DNA of 64,000 nt from Psilocybe azurescens (GCA_023853785.1 JAJIRX010000290.1:1-64000); one strand, 5' to 3'. Positions 11,460 to 24,109 are shown, counted from the stretch's first letter. Numbers and translations are program-made. The notes: generated by a model not told the origin, from the letters alone.

Positions 11460-14096
11460 CTGAATCAAGCAGCAAAATGCGTCCGTCCTACAATTTATTG
11501 ATGTGGGAGGCGCTAAGAGGTAGAGACGTCAGCAGGGATGAATCTGATGACTTTGAAGACTTTGGTACGACATCTACGTAGTTCTTATTAAGCCTTCAAC
11601 GTAACACGTGTCTATGAAGATTGCTTCATCATGATGATAGCAACGAAGGAGACGGTTTGGATATAGTACCCTACCGTGCGGTGGAAACCAAAGAAACTAG
11701 GGACGAAAGAATGGCCAATGTCATTCAGCGGATACAGGAAAGGATGGATCGCGTGGCCTTGGATTCGCAGAATTTTGGATCCAAATATGTCCATGCCGTC
11801 GAGCAGAACTACCAACCATACATTCATCAGTCTTCTGACTATCCAACATGGAGGGTTGACTGTAGAGTACGTGTGCAGTTATACCGTTGTAAGCAATTGA
11901 CCTGACTCCAATAGAAAGGAGGAGGAAATTGCGGTTATGTCGTTACTCCATACTGCACGCGATCACCACCAGCTACGTTCTGCCTTTACACGAGTTTCGG
12001 TACGAGGACACATATACCTAGAATGCACGATGAACCAAGAGGTTGTCGAACTACTCATGAAGACCCCAGGCGTAATTCGCACCCGACACGGAATTGGTCG
12101 CAAGCTGATCCAAAGGGACGAATCTCTGAACATACTTCGCATGCTGAACATAAAAAGAGATGTTTTACGAGAACAATGGGTCAGGATAACCAAAGGAGTT
12201 TACAAAGGAGATGTCGGACGTGTTGAATCTACGAATGCATGGGGCGTCTCCCTGTTATTGGTTCCACGCATCGCGTATCGATCGAGGATGAAGTTTCCCT
12301 CAAGCGAAAATCGACCACGTTATATACCAGAACCTAGACTCTTCGATCCATTGGAATTTCGCAACGCGGTCAGAGACGCTGTAGACAATCAATTCACCTA
12401 TCACATAGGCGACATGACATTCGAAAGCGGCCTCATAAAGAAAGACTTCGACTATGGCCATATCGCGACAGACGTGGATGATATGGCGTATAGATTGTTC
12501 AAATTATTTCAGCTCAGTGGACATCCCTTCGTAATCAACCCCCAATGCCCAAACCACGCGAATGGAACATAGATGAAGGTGACTTAGTCGTGTTACCTTC
12601 CGTCGGCTGGAGAGGATCTGTGGTAGAGACGACTAGTCGCCGTAGACGTCTCCGTTGATGATGATGGGACCTACTCATCTGACAATGAGGCAGGGAACAA
12701 TGTGATTGGCAGTTTGGACGGGAGCACAAGACGGCCCAAAGCTCCACCTCTTGTCATACGCACTACATGGGACGACGTGGAGAAGACATTCGAACCAGGG
12801 GATTATGTGCGCGTGAACAGCGTTATACATTTGGATTTCACTGGATGGATCGTCAAAGTTGAACAATCTGTTGCGACTGTTGTGGATAATCAAAGGGAGA
12901 GGAGTTACGGGCCGTCAACGACAGATCAAAACATGAAGGTGTGTCTTAAATGCCATAGATAAGATGCAAAGTCTGATGGCATTCTCAGTATGTAGACGTG
13001 CACGTTAACTGCGTCTCAAGGTGCGACGTCCTATTTCGACATGTGTCGCACGAGACGGAAGACGCATATCGCATAAATACTCGAATCAAGCATCCTTGGT
13101 GTGGCATCACCGTCATCATAAACAAGAGCCATCACGTACTTAAAGGCGCTATCGGTGTCATAAAAGACGTTTCGCCGCAATCTCAAGAAGACAATGACAT
13201 ACAAATTTTTGATTGAACTATCCCGTTATGATCCCAACTCCCCTTTCAGGAAGGTCAATCTGAATTGCAAAGATGTCTTGGTGCATGGGTGCGCATTGCT
13301 TATGAACATTTAATTTTTCCATGAATCATAACAAATGTTACAGCACATTGAAACCTTTGAAGGAAATGAGACCGGAAGAGGCAAATGCAATAGCTAACAT
13401 GTCAAGAGTATCGTTACTCCAAAACTCGCCGCAAAACATTGGAGGAAACACACCGTTACCGCTACCCGACGAGATCAGCTGCAGCACTCCTGCATGGAAT
13501 CCATTACATGTCATGAACTCTCCGAGTGCGTTTACTGATACAAATGATCGACCTATCGTAAATGTGTCCAGCGACCACCATGCAACTGCAACCTCGGTTA
13601 ACACACAGTCCATAGACCATGTGCTTATTAAACGAGGACTGGTTGGATTACAACTAGTTGTCAACGCCTGAAGGCAGGCCTTTTTCTGATAAAGAAATTT
13701 TCGTAACCGTCCATCAAGACGTCGATGGCACAATAACACTGCAACATTTTTCGACAAGATCAAAGCAGACAGTCACGGTAGATCCGCTGCCTTATAACTC
13801 CGGAAATACCCCGATCGCGAAATCACGACCGCGGACTTTTGGCAGTTATAAACGGTACATATTGCGGGAAGTACGTTCGATGTGTTCATGCTCGAAAAGG
13901 TCCAGAGGGCGACATATTGGTTGTCAATGTTGTCAACAGGAAATATGACACAGAGGATGACATTACAGGTGAAAATATCGAAGTTAGCTTGTCGTCTTGT
14001 TGCGCCGCATACGAGACCCAGAAGCAGAAGAACATGAACAGATTGCAGATGAAACACGCGCGAAATGTGTATATCAGTACTCATATTACGAACTAA
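11460..14096 (+). pseudogene. Spt5-like protein with NGN and multiple KOW modules, frameshifted
   Basis: Spt5 proteins clamp elongating RNA polymerase II. Here an acidic start (D-E-S-D-D-F-E-D-F near 11540) is followed by a conserved lead-in (11621-11905). An NGN-like fold comes next: R-V-S-V-R-G-H-I-Y-L-E-C at about 11994-12030, then T-P-G-V-I-R. KOW-like modules follow: W-V-R-I-T-K-G-V-Y-K-G-D-V-G-R-V (12180-12225), G-D-L-V-V-L-P-S-V-G-W-R-G (about 12580-12612), D-Y-V-R-V-N (12800 on), V-L-K-G-A-I-G-V-I-K-D-V (13135-13170), and I-N-G-T-Y-C-G-K-Y-V-R (about 13845-13880). Frames break near 11905, 12570, 12640, 12960, 13230 and 13670. Some of these could be introns, but several have no splice sites. 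Same strand as the Helitron and about 0.6 kb downstream of its last recognisable domain. Confidence 0.6.
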
Positions 14097-15496
14097 GCCG
14101 CTCGCTTTTATGTCCACCTCTGATCATTGGGCACATGTTATATCTACCAGCCTGCTATTATTCCTCCCATACATCTTATATTGTAAAATTTCTTGCTCAT
14201 TAACCACTGTGCTCATAACTACCATGCTTTATTCTATAATGTTAATTTTTGTCCACATTGCACTCTATACCCTTAATACATACCGTTGTCGGCCTTCCCA
14301 GGCCTTTCTGCCTGGTCATCCCGATCGTTCCTCCCTTCAGGGAAACTACATAGCCTCCATTAAAATTTCCGCATCACGCAAATGTCCCATGAACATTACG
14401 TAGACCCCGGTTACTGTCCTCTCACTCAAATTTGTTCGAATCTATGTGGCTTCAATCATGAGGTAAGTGGGCTACAAATCAGATTCAACATTGGATTTAG
14501 TTCAAAGTCTATCTAGGAACCCTATGTATGCCTATTATCAGACAATGATACTTGTAAATCCTTGTAAGTGATAATTCACATTGAGATTCGGCATCCTTGG
14601 ATGTTCACAGTGCTCAGGTTGAACTGTGTACTGAACACTCAAACTGGTATCTATCCTATGATATCTAGTATTGATTCTTTGGTATACCTATAATACATTC
14701 TGACATACTGATGCTGATACTTCAGAGAAGATAAGCTTCTTCCAACCTTCTGGCGTTACAATCTTTTTAGGGGAAAGTGTCAAGCCATCAAAATGATCTT
14801 ACCATAACTGGTAAACACGAATTACTCAAACCATCCCAACTTCGCACGCATGCCTGGAAGCTCTCATGGACTTATGAAAACAAGCAATGTCCCCATTTTT
14901 GAGTAGTGTACAAATTCAAATAAATTTTGTGGTAATATGTCTGTCAGCTTCTCATATTCTGTGAGTAATTAATCCATTGCCTCGATTGAAAATGAAATTG
15001 TCTATCATCGCTTCTGTCTTCGCTACTCACAGTCTCCAATCAACCTCTATACCGAACATCAACACCATCAATCGTTAAGAATCCAGGGAGGTATGATAAA
15101 TAAATAAATATTTTATTTCATACTAACGAGATAACATTGATAGGCATCGTCCTTCAACGAACAGAGTTGATTGAGATGTTCAGGTTTCACGTACATCATG
15201 TGAGCGATGCTATGTTCAATGTGGAATGGAAATTAACTTTCCATCTACGCTAGTGCCCACAGAAATTGAGACTATGATTTGTAATCGTTAATGCTTCCTT
15301 TGCACTATCTTCATCATGCGTTTGTATCGTTAATTTAAACTTAATAGTCAATTTTATGTTGGTTTCAAGTTCAAGAATGTATTATTTGGCAACTAATTAA
15401 AATGACAGCAATGCAACAGAAAGGAACGCGGACGATGGCTATGATGCGGACAAATATAGTTCGACGAAAGAAGGGAATACAAAGCGGGTAGGAACC
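14097..15496. other. no gene seen; AT-rich intergenic DNA
   Basis: Open frames are short and lack motifs. A small inverted repeat around CCAGGC...GCCTGG near 14298-14315 was considered as a Helitron 3' hairpin, but no CTRR follows at the usual distance. Nothing else is supported. Confidence 0.4.
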
Positions 15497-16583
15497 CTAA
15501 TTCTCAGCTCCAGGGTACCTGTCTTCGACCTCATGAGGGCATATGGCTTTGTTCGGGCATACCCAGGTCTCGTCCTCGGCGTCGGTCTCGTCCTCATCGT
15601 CGGACTCAAATTCTTGCTGAAGATTCGGGTATTGTAACCAAGCAAGTGGAACGTCATCGAGGCGAAGGTCGACGAAGTGGGAATAGGTTCCGTTCAGCGC
15701 TCTGCAATCCAGCTTAAAGGAAAGGAGGGGGATTCCACATCACCAGAACCTCGTCAGCGGTTGTCATCCCTGTCGATGGAACGCATGTACCCGTTTTTCC
15801 GGCGGTTCTTGTGTCAGTCTGCTCTTCGATGGCACCGGCGACCTCTCACGATGGCAGGATCGGTATCGTCTGGACTGTCTTGATCCTTAACGTTGGATAG
15901 CTCACTGAACGACAACCACTTGGCGTTACAGGCATCGATATCAACTGAAAGGCGTCAAATACGGATAAACGATAGTGAAAATTTGACTTACGTCGGAAGT
16001 TATCGACGTTCAAGCTAGCGTCGCTGATGGCGATAACGCTCGAACCATTGACTGTGCCGGCAGCGTGAAAAACACGGTAGAATAGGTGAGTATGGCATAT
16101 TACAGACGCCGAGAGGAGTAGATGAGCTGCTCACCGACATATTGGCTTTCAGCAGCATCCGAATCGGTCTGCTTGCAGATATCGTCATATCGGACACCGG
16201 GCGTCAATGGAGGTGTGAAGGTCCGCATCTGAGCCAACAAGATCCACATTCACCAAGCACAAATCCAATCGATAACCAGTTTGTTTCATTTCTAACTCGA
16301 CGGCTGCCATAGCGATGGAACAAGAAATACGAGAGGAGACGGCGGTGGAGTCAACATAAAATATGGTGTGCGTGAGGATGCGTCGGGTGCCTGTCAGAGT
16401 GGTAAGAATACGTTGAGAGATCTCCACTCACCTGAAGTCCCAAACGTTTCGAAATTCTCCGGGTATTGCGATAAAGAAGCAGCCAACGCTGCAAGGACTG
16501 GGTCAATATTTAATAGAATCATATTATTGCATAATGGAACTCTTACCTTCAGTCTGAGAATTCTCTTGCTCAGTAGAAGGCAT
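15497..16583 (-). pseudogene. decayed multi-exon gene, unknown function, acidic C-terminus
   Basis: On the minus strand an ATG at 16583 opens a 37-nt exon (M-P-S-T-E-Q-E-N-S-Q-T-E). It is joined through two short GT-AG introns to pieces encoding L-A-A-L-A-A-S-L-S-Q-Y and an ordinary globular-looking stretch (16400-16185). That frame stops at 16185, but the neighbouring frame continues as R-Y-D-D-I-C-K-Q-T-D-S-D-A, and later exons follow (16050-15940, 15930-15830). The C-terminus near 15497-15660 is clearly coding: an acidic E-S-D-D-E-D-E-T-D-A-E-D-E-T run, then W-V-C-P-N-K-A-I-C-P-H and a TAG stop. Two frame changes (near 16190 and 15745) make it a probable pseudogene. I do not recognise the family. 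Confidence 0.45.
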
Positions 16584-16599
16584 GTTTGAAATTGAAGTA

Positions 16600-17349
16600 A
16601 GTGATATTATAACGAGGAATTATTGGTGGAGAAAAAAAGAAAGAAACTAAACTTACTCAAGAATTTAATCCTCATTATTCACGACGGTAGTTCGCGAGCC
16701 CGTCTGATAAGCTTTGCGTGCGCTCCGAATCGCGTTCTCTGTGTGATTCGGAGTTCGACTTTCTCTCAGCGCTAGCCAATTACTTACATCGCTTTCGCTA
16801 ATTTCTCTCTAATTCACTTCCACCTATCAAAATTTCACTTTCGTTAAGATGTAAAATTTATAAAACATATCCCTCCAAACTAATCACGTCCTTCGGACGC
16901 ACCTACTTATGACTGTCCGTTGTTCGACTCCTCGTTCGATCACTTGACCTATTCTCTTTTAGGTAAGTTTGATGTCCTGTTTGGATCTAAAGCTGCCAGT
17001 GACGGAGGCGGATTCGACAATTTAGTAACATTGATAACATAAGAAATGACGATTATGTAATATATTTTTCTGTAGGCTCTGGTACGAATACTATAATTGC
17101 AGATACCGAGACTCAAAGAATACAGTGTAAAAATAAAAAAGGACTCGTAACGCCGGGCAAAGCCTCGGCCCACAACACAAGTTTGGTATATGATCGAAAT
17201 TTAAGATCACGTTACTTGTCACGTTATGCATACATAGCGCGTCTTGAATGCATCCATCTTTTCCACATCCCTCCACATAGGGCAGCTACATTGTAGCGAG
17301 TGACATGGGCCATAGAACGCACACAATGTATACGTGTGACACGGGGCCA
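16600..17349. other. no gene seen
   Basis: The stretch between the decayed minus-strand gene and the copia element. It probably contains the promoter of the minus-strand relic next to 16600. Open frames here are short and without motifs. Confidence 0.35.
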
Positions 17350-17354
17350 TAGAA

Positions 17355-17740
17355 TGTTGGTGGAAATAGGGCATTCACTCAGACATTATGTTTTCCTATC
17401 TCTTTCTATTATTTCACTTACTTCCCTTTTAAGCCATTTACCTTCCTATTTCACTCGGGCCTTGGCAAGCCCTCCTGCATATTAGTTATTGCTTTATATA
17501 CTGTGTAGTAGCACGCCATCCATACGGTAGTTCCCATATGGGTATTATGTAGTTTCAATTCTCATTATTCTGACCTCAGCTGTTTTACTTTCGTTCACAC
17601 TGAGGTCAGTTATTCTACTTCATTGTTTACTATCTTTTACTTACTATACCTATAGTTACTCACCCACGCATCTGTAACTTTAGGTACTTTCACAAGCCGT
17701 TTTACTTTTGTTCACGCTGAGTTACTCACCTGCAACTTTA
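17355..17740 (+). repeat. copia 5' LTR
   Basis: 386 bp, matching the 3' LTR with a few substitutions and small indels; the main difference is near the end, where the 5' copy lacks part of an ACCCACGCATCTG stretch. The ends are TG...TA rather than the usual TG...CA, supported by the TAGAA target duplication outside both LTRs. An internal TATATA-type signal lies near 17494. Confidence 0.9.
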
Positions 17741-17844
17741 GGTTATGGGCCCTGTGCAATTTTGAGATGCTCAGATATAACGTGAACATGAAATCTATTT
17801 TTAAGGCTCAGGAGTAAACTTTGCTGCTTCTAGCATACTCTACA

Positions 17845-18720
17845 TGATGTCCAAATCAGGAGGGCTGTTGCCCCTATACTTCCGGATTCTGAGAAGTTTG
17901 ATGGATCCAACTACCTGGAGTGGTGAGAGACAATCCTTATGGCATGTCGCATTTGTGGTGCACGAGGATACATCGAAGGGAGGATTATAAATCCAGCCCA
18001 AACCGTCTCGCTGTCCTCTTCCCTCCTCTCAGCTACCTCCACTGCAACTACTTCTCCCATTACTATCTCTCTCCCAACTGAAGATATGCCATGGACATCA
18101 CTTAGCCCCACTGCTGAAGAATGGGATGCACATGATGTGTGGTGCATGATGGCAATCTGCCAGAATGTGAAAAATGCGGTTGGACTCAGTTTGAAGACAA
18201 ATGGAACAGCGGTAGAAGCATGGAAATCGCTGGAGGACCGATACAACCTCTCAAGCAACCTGGCAAGGGTGTATGCTCAATCGCGAGCTACGAGGGGCTG
18301 TGATGTCTGATGGAGAGGACTTCCACACACATTTATCTAACCTACACATCAAACATAAACGAGCCAACGCAGTTGGTGCAAACATCACCGACTCCGACTT
18401 CAGAGAAATCATTTTGGCATCTCTACCATCATCATGGGACAACATAATTGCCACCCTTCACCAGACCCCCTCCCTTATTGACACAATCGTCTCTCTTGAG
18501 TTACACTGGAGCCGTGTAAATCGAAATATGAAGGTCCACACCCCTGGCACCACAGCGGTTGCGCTAAAAGCAAATGTGAGGAATGACACTTATAACAAGA
18601 AAGTGTGTGTTAATGCAAATTGCAGGTGTTGTGGGCACCTCATCGAGGATTGCTACTGGAAGGGTGGTGGAAAGGAAGGTCAATTCCCACCAGGATTTGG
18701 CCAACAAGGTGGAAGTATGG
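17845..18720 (+). pseudogene. copia gag (UBN2-type) with degenerate zinc knuckle
   Basis: Nucleocapsid/capsid part of the retrotransposon. The peptide runs from about 17880 through 18290 in one frame and continues at 18273-18700 in another, so one frameshift lies near 18280. Near 18610-18650 the zinc knuckle reads N-C-R-C-C-G-H-L-I-E-D-C, close to the C-x2-C-x4-H-x4-C pattern but imperfect. A K-G-G-G-K-E-G-Q-F-P tail follows, typical of this basidiomycete copia group. Confidence 0.75.
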
Positions 18721-18964
18721 GGTTGGCAGCAGAAGCGCAACAAACCCTACAACTAAACCAGAGGCCGCAGCAAACATTGCCATCATTGAAAATGCATACA
18801 CACTTTCGCGAATGTATGACATACCTGATATCCAACCATCTGAACCTGATGACATGGAGGTGCCGAGATACTATTTGGAATACACCATATCAAGAATACT
18901 GGACCCACCTGATTACAGCCAGGACGGGGATGAGATTGCAATGATCGCTGAGATCAGGGGAGGT

Positions 18965-19376
18965 AGTAGATAGAGCAACCTATGCAGATTCTGGGGCTAG
19001 TAATCATTGTTTCACAAATAAATCTGACTTTACCAACTACAAACCGTTTGAAATCGTACAAGGACAAGCCGCTAGTCGATTGTTGAAATTCTCCATCCAT
19101 GGAAAAGGGACTGTCATAAAACATTACATATCTCCCAACAACCGTGTCCAGCTCAAGCTTAGCAATGTACTCCACACTCCCAATTTCACAGTGAATCTGA
19201 TCTCGATTAGTCAATTCGATGAGGCGGGATTCAAGGTCATTTTGGGGAAGGAAAGGCTCAATTTATTAATGGTTGCAGTGGAAGTAGCAAGGAAGAATGG
19301 GATGTACTTATTCCAGGAAACCTTGGGCAATGTATCACTGTTACAACTTCAGGCTTATATTCACGTGCGTGGATAA
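18965..19376 (+). pseudogene. copia aspartic protease
   Basis: The retroelement protease motif A-D-S-G-A-S-N-H-C is visible near 18976-19002, with D-S-G as the catalytic triplet. It is followed by the usual copia stretch L-S-N-V-L-H-T-P-N-F near 19159-19188 and N-L-I-S-I-S-Q near 19195-19215. A TAG at 18970 and the inserted DNA from about 19370 break the frame. Confidence 0.75.
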
Positions 19377-19745
19377 AGCCAACAGTCAAGTAGTCAAGAA
19401 CAGCGAGTTCCAAGCCGGTAATGAGTAAGAGTAGATTAGATTCTCAAGAACTAGCTAAGGAAAAATAGCAGTGTCTACTGGCTATTTAAGTGTTTTGAGT
19501 ATCTACAAATATAGTACAAAATGAGTCCAAGTATGAGTCAAGCATAGTATGAGTCACGGCAGTGCCGTTGACGTGAGTCAGAATGTGAGTTAAAACAAGA
19601 AGTGAGTCATAACAGTGTCGAAAAGGTGAGTCATAGTAGAATGAGTCAGATATGCGATCACATGATGTTATCCATCATGTGATCAGAAGATTTTATATAC
19701 AAAAATGAAAAGAAAAGGAAAAAGCAAAAAGAAAATAAAGTGTCC
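19370..19745. other. insertion in copia pol with a TGAGTCA cluster and a hairpin
   Basis: The copia reading frame leaves recognisable sequence near 19370 and resumes near 19746 with the pre-integrase peptide (A-R-S-H-E-K-P-T-T-V). The inserted DNA of roughly 375 bp has six exact TGAGTCA heptamers (19534, 19550, 19574, 19603, 19627, 19642) plus near matches at 19522 and 19586. A perfect 12-bp inverted repeat follows (GATCACATGATG at 19656-19667 and its complement at 19673-19684, 5-nt loop), then an AAAATAAAG-type A-rich end. No target duplication was found, so the exact ends are uncertain. It could be a solo LTR or MITE of another family. Confidence 0.55.
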
Positions 19746-20705
19746 ATAACAATCACCAATGGCAATGTCTGCTAGATCCCATGAGAAGCCTACAACAGTT
19801 CAACAGTGGCATCGTTGACTATGCCATTTTGGAACACGTACCATTAAAGAAATGGCCAGCAAGCAGTTGGTCAATGGATTACATATCACAAACAATGATG
19901 CCGACCTTCCTGGAGCATGCGAAGACTGTGTATATGGTAAACAAACTAATCGACCATATGATGAGAAAGTCCAGACAGAAACTGAACTCCTTGAACAAGT
20001 ACATCTGGACTTGTGGGGGCCGGCCCGTGTAGAGTCAGTTGGTGGCACAAAATATGCTTTGGTGTTTACAGATGGTGCATCGCCATTTCCGAAGGAATTC
20101 TTCTTGTCAGAGAAGTCTAGCAATGCAACAATCCAGGCTGTTACAGAATTCAAGGCAGAAGCAGAGACCCAGACCAGGAAAAGATCACATGCTTTTGAAT
20201 GGACATAGGAAAAGAATTCCTCAACAAGATGCTTGCAGCCTTCTGCAAGGAACATAGCATTCACATCGAAACACCAGCACCATATGCACATAGTGGTAAC
20301 AGGGTCGCTGAATGCACAAACTGCACAGTTATTGAAGCAGTTTGGTGCGTCAGATGTGATGCTGGGTTGAGTGCCAAATGGTGGGCGGAGATATTTGCTG
20401 CAGTGATTTATGTCTTGAACTTAATCCCATCGAGACAACACCCTGGTATTATTCCCACTGAACGATGGTTCAACAGAAGACAGGACATATCTCATCTTTG
20501 ACCTATCAGTTCCGACGTGTATGCCAAGATCCCTAAAGAGGTAAATCCATCCAAACTCAACATGGTCTCCATTAAGTACACCCTTATCGGGTATTATGGC
20601 CACAACATATACAAATTACTCGATAAAGAAACTGGCAAGGTTGTCAAGGCAAGGAACGTGGTGTTTGAGGAGGGCACTGGGCACCGCATGCAGATCAGCT
20701 GACCA
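19746..20705 (+). pseudogene. copia integrase
   Basis: The pre-integrase segment begins near 19746 (Q-Q-W-H-R near 19800). The catalytic core continues through 19852-20208 (H-L-D-L-W-G-P-A-R-V, then Y-A-L-V-F-T-D-G) and 20199-20501 (C-terminal half of the core, A-P-Y-A-H-S-G-N). The C-terminal part follows at 20517-20702 (I-G-Y-Y-G-H-N-I-Y-K-L-L). Frame changes near 19830, 20190 and 20500 inactivate it. Confidence 0.8.
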
Positions 20706-21049
20706 GCTTTGCATAACGAGCCCATATTTACTGATGAATTGCAACCGGACAAGATGCCACACAACACATTAGCCCCAAAGAATGTCAAGATAGTACAGGT
20801 GCCAAATGACCACATGGAAAAAGCACCAGATGTTGGTCACATTGTAGTAAGCCATCCATACCCAATTGCTCCATGGCACAGGACTGGGGTTAACGCTCAG
20901 CCACCACGACAGACTGCCACACAGCCCAACCCAGAAAATCTCCCAGATGCACCAGCGACTGTTCCCGTACAAGAGCCCATCGCTCCACGCCGATCATCAA
21001 GGTTGGCAGTCCCATCAGCCTCTGCAATGAACTCTGCAGAGTTTGAGGC

Positions 21050-23985
21050 TAGAGAGGAGACAGCTAGGCTGGAGAAGGAAGATTGGGCGACAAACCAAAC
21101 CAGGCCTTCAGCTCATATTGCAGTCTACAACATCAAAGTGGATACAGCAGATTTTCAGTCCTGGCACATGGCAAATTTCCAAACAGATCTCACCAAGTAT
21201 ATTGTGCTGATGGCAGACACAAACCCCATAACTAAGATCCCAGTGTTGTTTAGAGAAGCAATGAAGAACCCTGATGTCTGGATGCCTGCGATGCAGTCAG
21301 AAATGGATATGATAGTGAAGTGGGGGTTTTCACAAAAGTTCCTCAGCCATACAACATGCAAGTTATCAGCCTAAAGTGGGTGTATAGCCTCAAGTACAAC
21401 TCAGATGGGGAGGTGATTATGGTGAAGGCACAATTAGTGGTGCAAGGATTCAGCCAAATCCCTGGAGTTGATTTTGACCAGACTTATGCATCCATGGCCT
21501 GGCTCGAATCTATGCAAATGTGTTTAGCAATCATTGCGCACCTCGGACTGGAGCTATGGCAAATAGACTTTGTGGCAGCTTACCTGAACAGCAACAACAA
21601 GTTCAAGTGTACACTGAACAAGCTCCAGGTTTTATCTGTGAAGAGGAGGAGGAACTGGTCTATCACACAAACAAAACCTTGTACAGAATAGTGGCTGGAG
21701 CCCACGATTGGGAAGAGGAGCTTTTGTCAACGTATGATGTGATGGGCTACTACCAGTTGAAGGCCAATCCATGTGTGAGACACCGAGTGATTGACGGTGA
21801 AAGGGTGCAAACCATCCTGAGCTTACAATTCATAGTGAGACACAGAGACCCTTATTTTTGCGATTGTTATCTGTAATAAACTAGTACATTATACTAGTGA
21901 AGGGTAGAAGATACGCCAGACTATTAGGTTTTGAGGCTTCACTTCCTAGTGGACGAATGAGCGTAGTAGGCTTTACAAACTAACTAAAGTGTAGTGTGGC
22001 CTATTAATCAGTGCTACGAATCAAAGACTACCTTTAGTTTCCTACACAGCTATCGAAGCAACCCTAACCAAGCGCCCAAGGTGATTGCCCGTCCCATTGA
22101 TCATGCTATTAGTCCCATACAAGGAAGAACTCCTAAGAAACAGCCTTGGCCCTTACAAGGGATAAACACCCATCAATCTCTTAACAAGTGATCACCAAGT
22201 GATGGAAACCTTATTAATTAGCAAAAGCGATCACTGTGTCCAGACCTCACAAAGGCTGTTCACTAAATTAGGCAATCAACTGCTTGGGGATCAGACATCA
22301 TTGCGCCACACTGGTGATTGCCCCACGGACTGAATGTATTGGCAATTGAAATCTTGTGTACAACTCAGCATATGGTGGTCTACTAGATCCAACTATAAAA
22401 ACTTGTAATTTATAATGCAGCCAATGTGAGTTAGGGATCGCCCAGCCAGTGATTGCCACACGATACTAGAGGAAACTTGCCTCATGATAAGGGCACCTGC
22501 TGTTCCAGGAGGTCCTAAACCAATAGCAACTGTGCTTGGGAACCTTGGTAGGGTTTTCTAGGAAATATACCCCTAAGCAATCTAGTCCCAACATGCCTTA
22601 GCTGCGAGCCATCTGATAAAACAAGTCTGGTGATTGCTATCCAAGGAGGCACTGCCACATGGACAACAATATTATCTTTAAATAAGCGCCATAGCCCAGG
22701 CAAACTAGTACTTTCCACTATTATAATTGGTGCAGCAAAGGCTAGGCAGCACACGGTCCATTTCCTTCCTTTTCTCTTAGTCTCTTTCAATTATCACAAG
22801 CCAAAGTATCTATTTAGTCTATAAAAACAGCCCTGTATCTTAGAATAGGAACCAAGTAATTTACACCCCAGGTTTGATATCAGAATTTACTCTGAATAAG
22901 AATTCTAGTGTTAACACTTGAGGACTAGTGATTTGTGTGATAAGAGATCGAACACTGCAGTTCACCTTAAGCAATTAGGTGCTACCTGGTTTTGTGAGTG
23001 ATTGCCATTGTTATATTCAACGTCAGGTCTATTAGACTTGATAAGCAGGCTTTTATAAGTCATCCATGGACTGCCCTGGGGATTGTTAAGTACGGGTTGG
23101 AACCCTATACAACTAGTGATTGCTCATAGTAACTAGGGACGACTGTCAGAGAACTCCAACTGTTCAGAATGTTGCCTATAGTAAGACTGCCCTGGGGATT
23201 ATTAAGTACGGGTGGGAACCCTATAAAGGCTAGTGATCGCTCATAGTAACTAGGGACGACTGTCAGAGAAATCTGACTGTTTCAGGATGTTGCCTATAGT
23301 AAACTAAGGACTGTGGACTAATGTGCCCAGTTGCTTATAGGAACTAAGGATCTACTATGTTTTCAATACGGGTGATTGCTTATAGTGTTTGATAGTTTGA
23401 GTTTGGGTTTTATAAAGAGAACTGTTAAGTGTCCCGTACACTCGCCCCCAAAAGCAATCTCCTTGATATTGGTGATCGCCTCATAGAAAGATCGCCCTTA
23501 CTATTCCAGTGCCTTGTGTGTACTAGCCTGTAAAAGAGTTCTCTAGCTACTAGTGATCACCCAAAAGCGATTGTCTAAGCCTGTACTCTGCTAAACTAGT
23601 TATTGTAATAAGCCTTACAAGCTTACCCTCCCAGATCGAACTGATCAATATAAATATTTGATTGGGTGTTGTGTATTGGGCAATTACAAAGGCACCCCGC
23701 ACTAAACATCTCAATGGACAATATACTCTGAACGTAATACACTGATGACGCGGTTGGAGGATCGTCGACAGAGGAGGAGAAGTTGAGGGCAATAGGAGAG
23801 TTGGAGGCTGCATACAACATCAAGGTGTTGGAGGATAAAGAGGACAAGGGAAGGCGCATACTTGGGATGAAAATGAGAAAGGATGAGGAGACTGGATCAA
23901 TTTCGTTGTCACAATGCATATTTTGAGCAACTCCTCAAACTACATGGAATGGAAGATTGTAATCCAAAGAAAACTCCACTGCTGC
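21050..23985 (+). pseudogene. copia reverse transcriptase, split by a 1.9-kb repeat
   Basis: The RT N-terminal half spans 21230-21797 in several frames (W-M-P-A-M-Q-S-E-M-D, then A-Q-L-V-V-Q-G-F-S-Q, then Q-I-D-F-V-A-A-Y-L). It is cut at 21797 by LTR-like repeat copy 1 and resumes at 23718. The aspartate motif lies after the cut and reads H-T-D-D in place of the common Y-V-D-D, and the following G-G-S-S-T-E-E-E-K-L is intact. Removing the insert and one 4-bp target copy would restore collinearity. Confidence 0.85.
21798..23713 (+). mobile_element. 1.9-kb LTR-like repeat, copy 1 (oldest)
   Basis: 1,916 bp, beginning TGAAAGGGTG and ending AACATCTCA (TG...CA termini). It is flanked by ACGG (21794-21797) and ATGG (23714-23717), a 4-bp target duplication with one C-to-T change. 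Copies 2 and 3 have perfect 4-bp duplications. It has a TATA-like TATAAAA near 22820 and an internal tandem duplication of about 115 bp (about 23067-23180 and 23186-23300). No significant ORF. No internal retroelement DNA accompanies it, so it is best read as a solo LTR; a non-LTR origin is not excluded. It contains no intact GCGATCGC octamer, whereas copies 2 and 3 have three and five. Confidence 0.8.
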
Positions 23986-24109
23986 TTGGAATCGATCTCT
24001 CCTTGCTGACAGTGCAGAGACCCCAGAGCAGAAGATATTCATGTGAGACAAGCCATATTGCAAAGTTTAGGTGCAGTAATGTGGGGACAGATTGCTACAC
24101 AGCCAGATC

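Noticed and set aside
14290..14320. CCAGGC/GCCTGG inverted repeat as Helitron 3' hairpin
   Set aside because: No CTRR terminus follows within the usual 10-12 nt and no matching 5' TC end was found.
22515..22824. Small ORFs conserved between the three 1.9-kb repeats (minus 22515-22790, plus 22630-22824)
   Set aside because: They overlap on opposite strands, and are conserved only because the repeat DNA is; no coding-type substitution pattern is evident.
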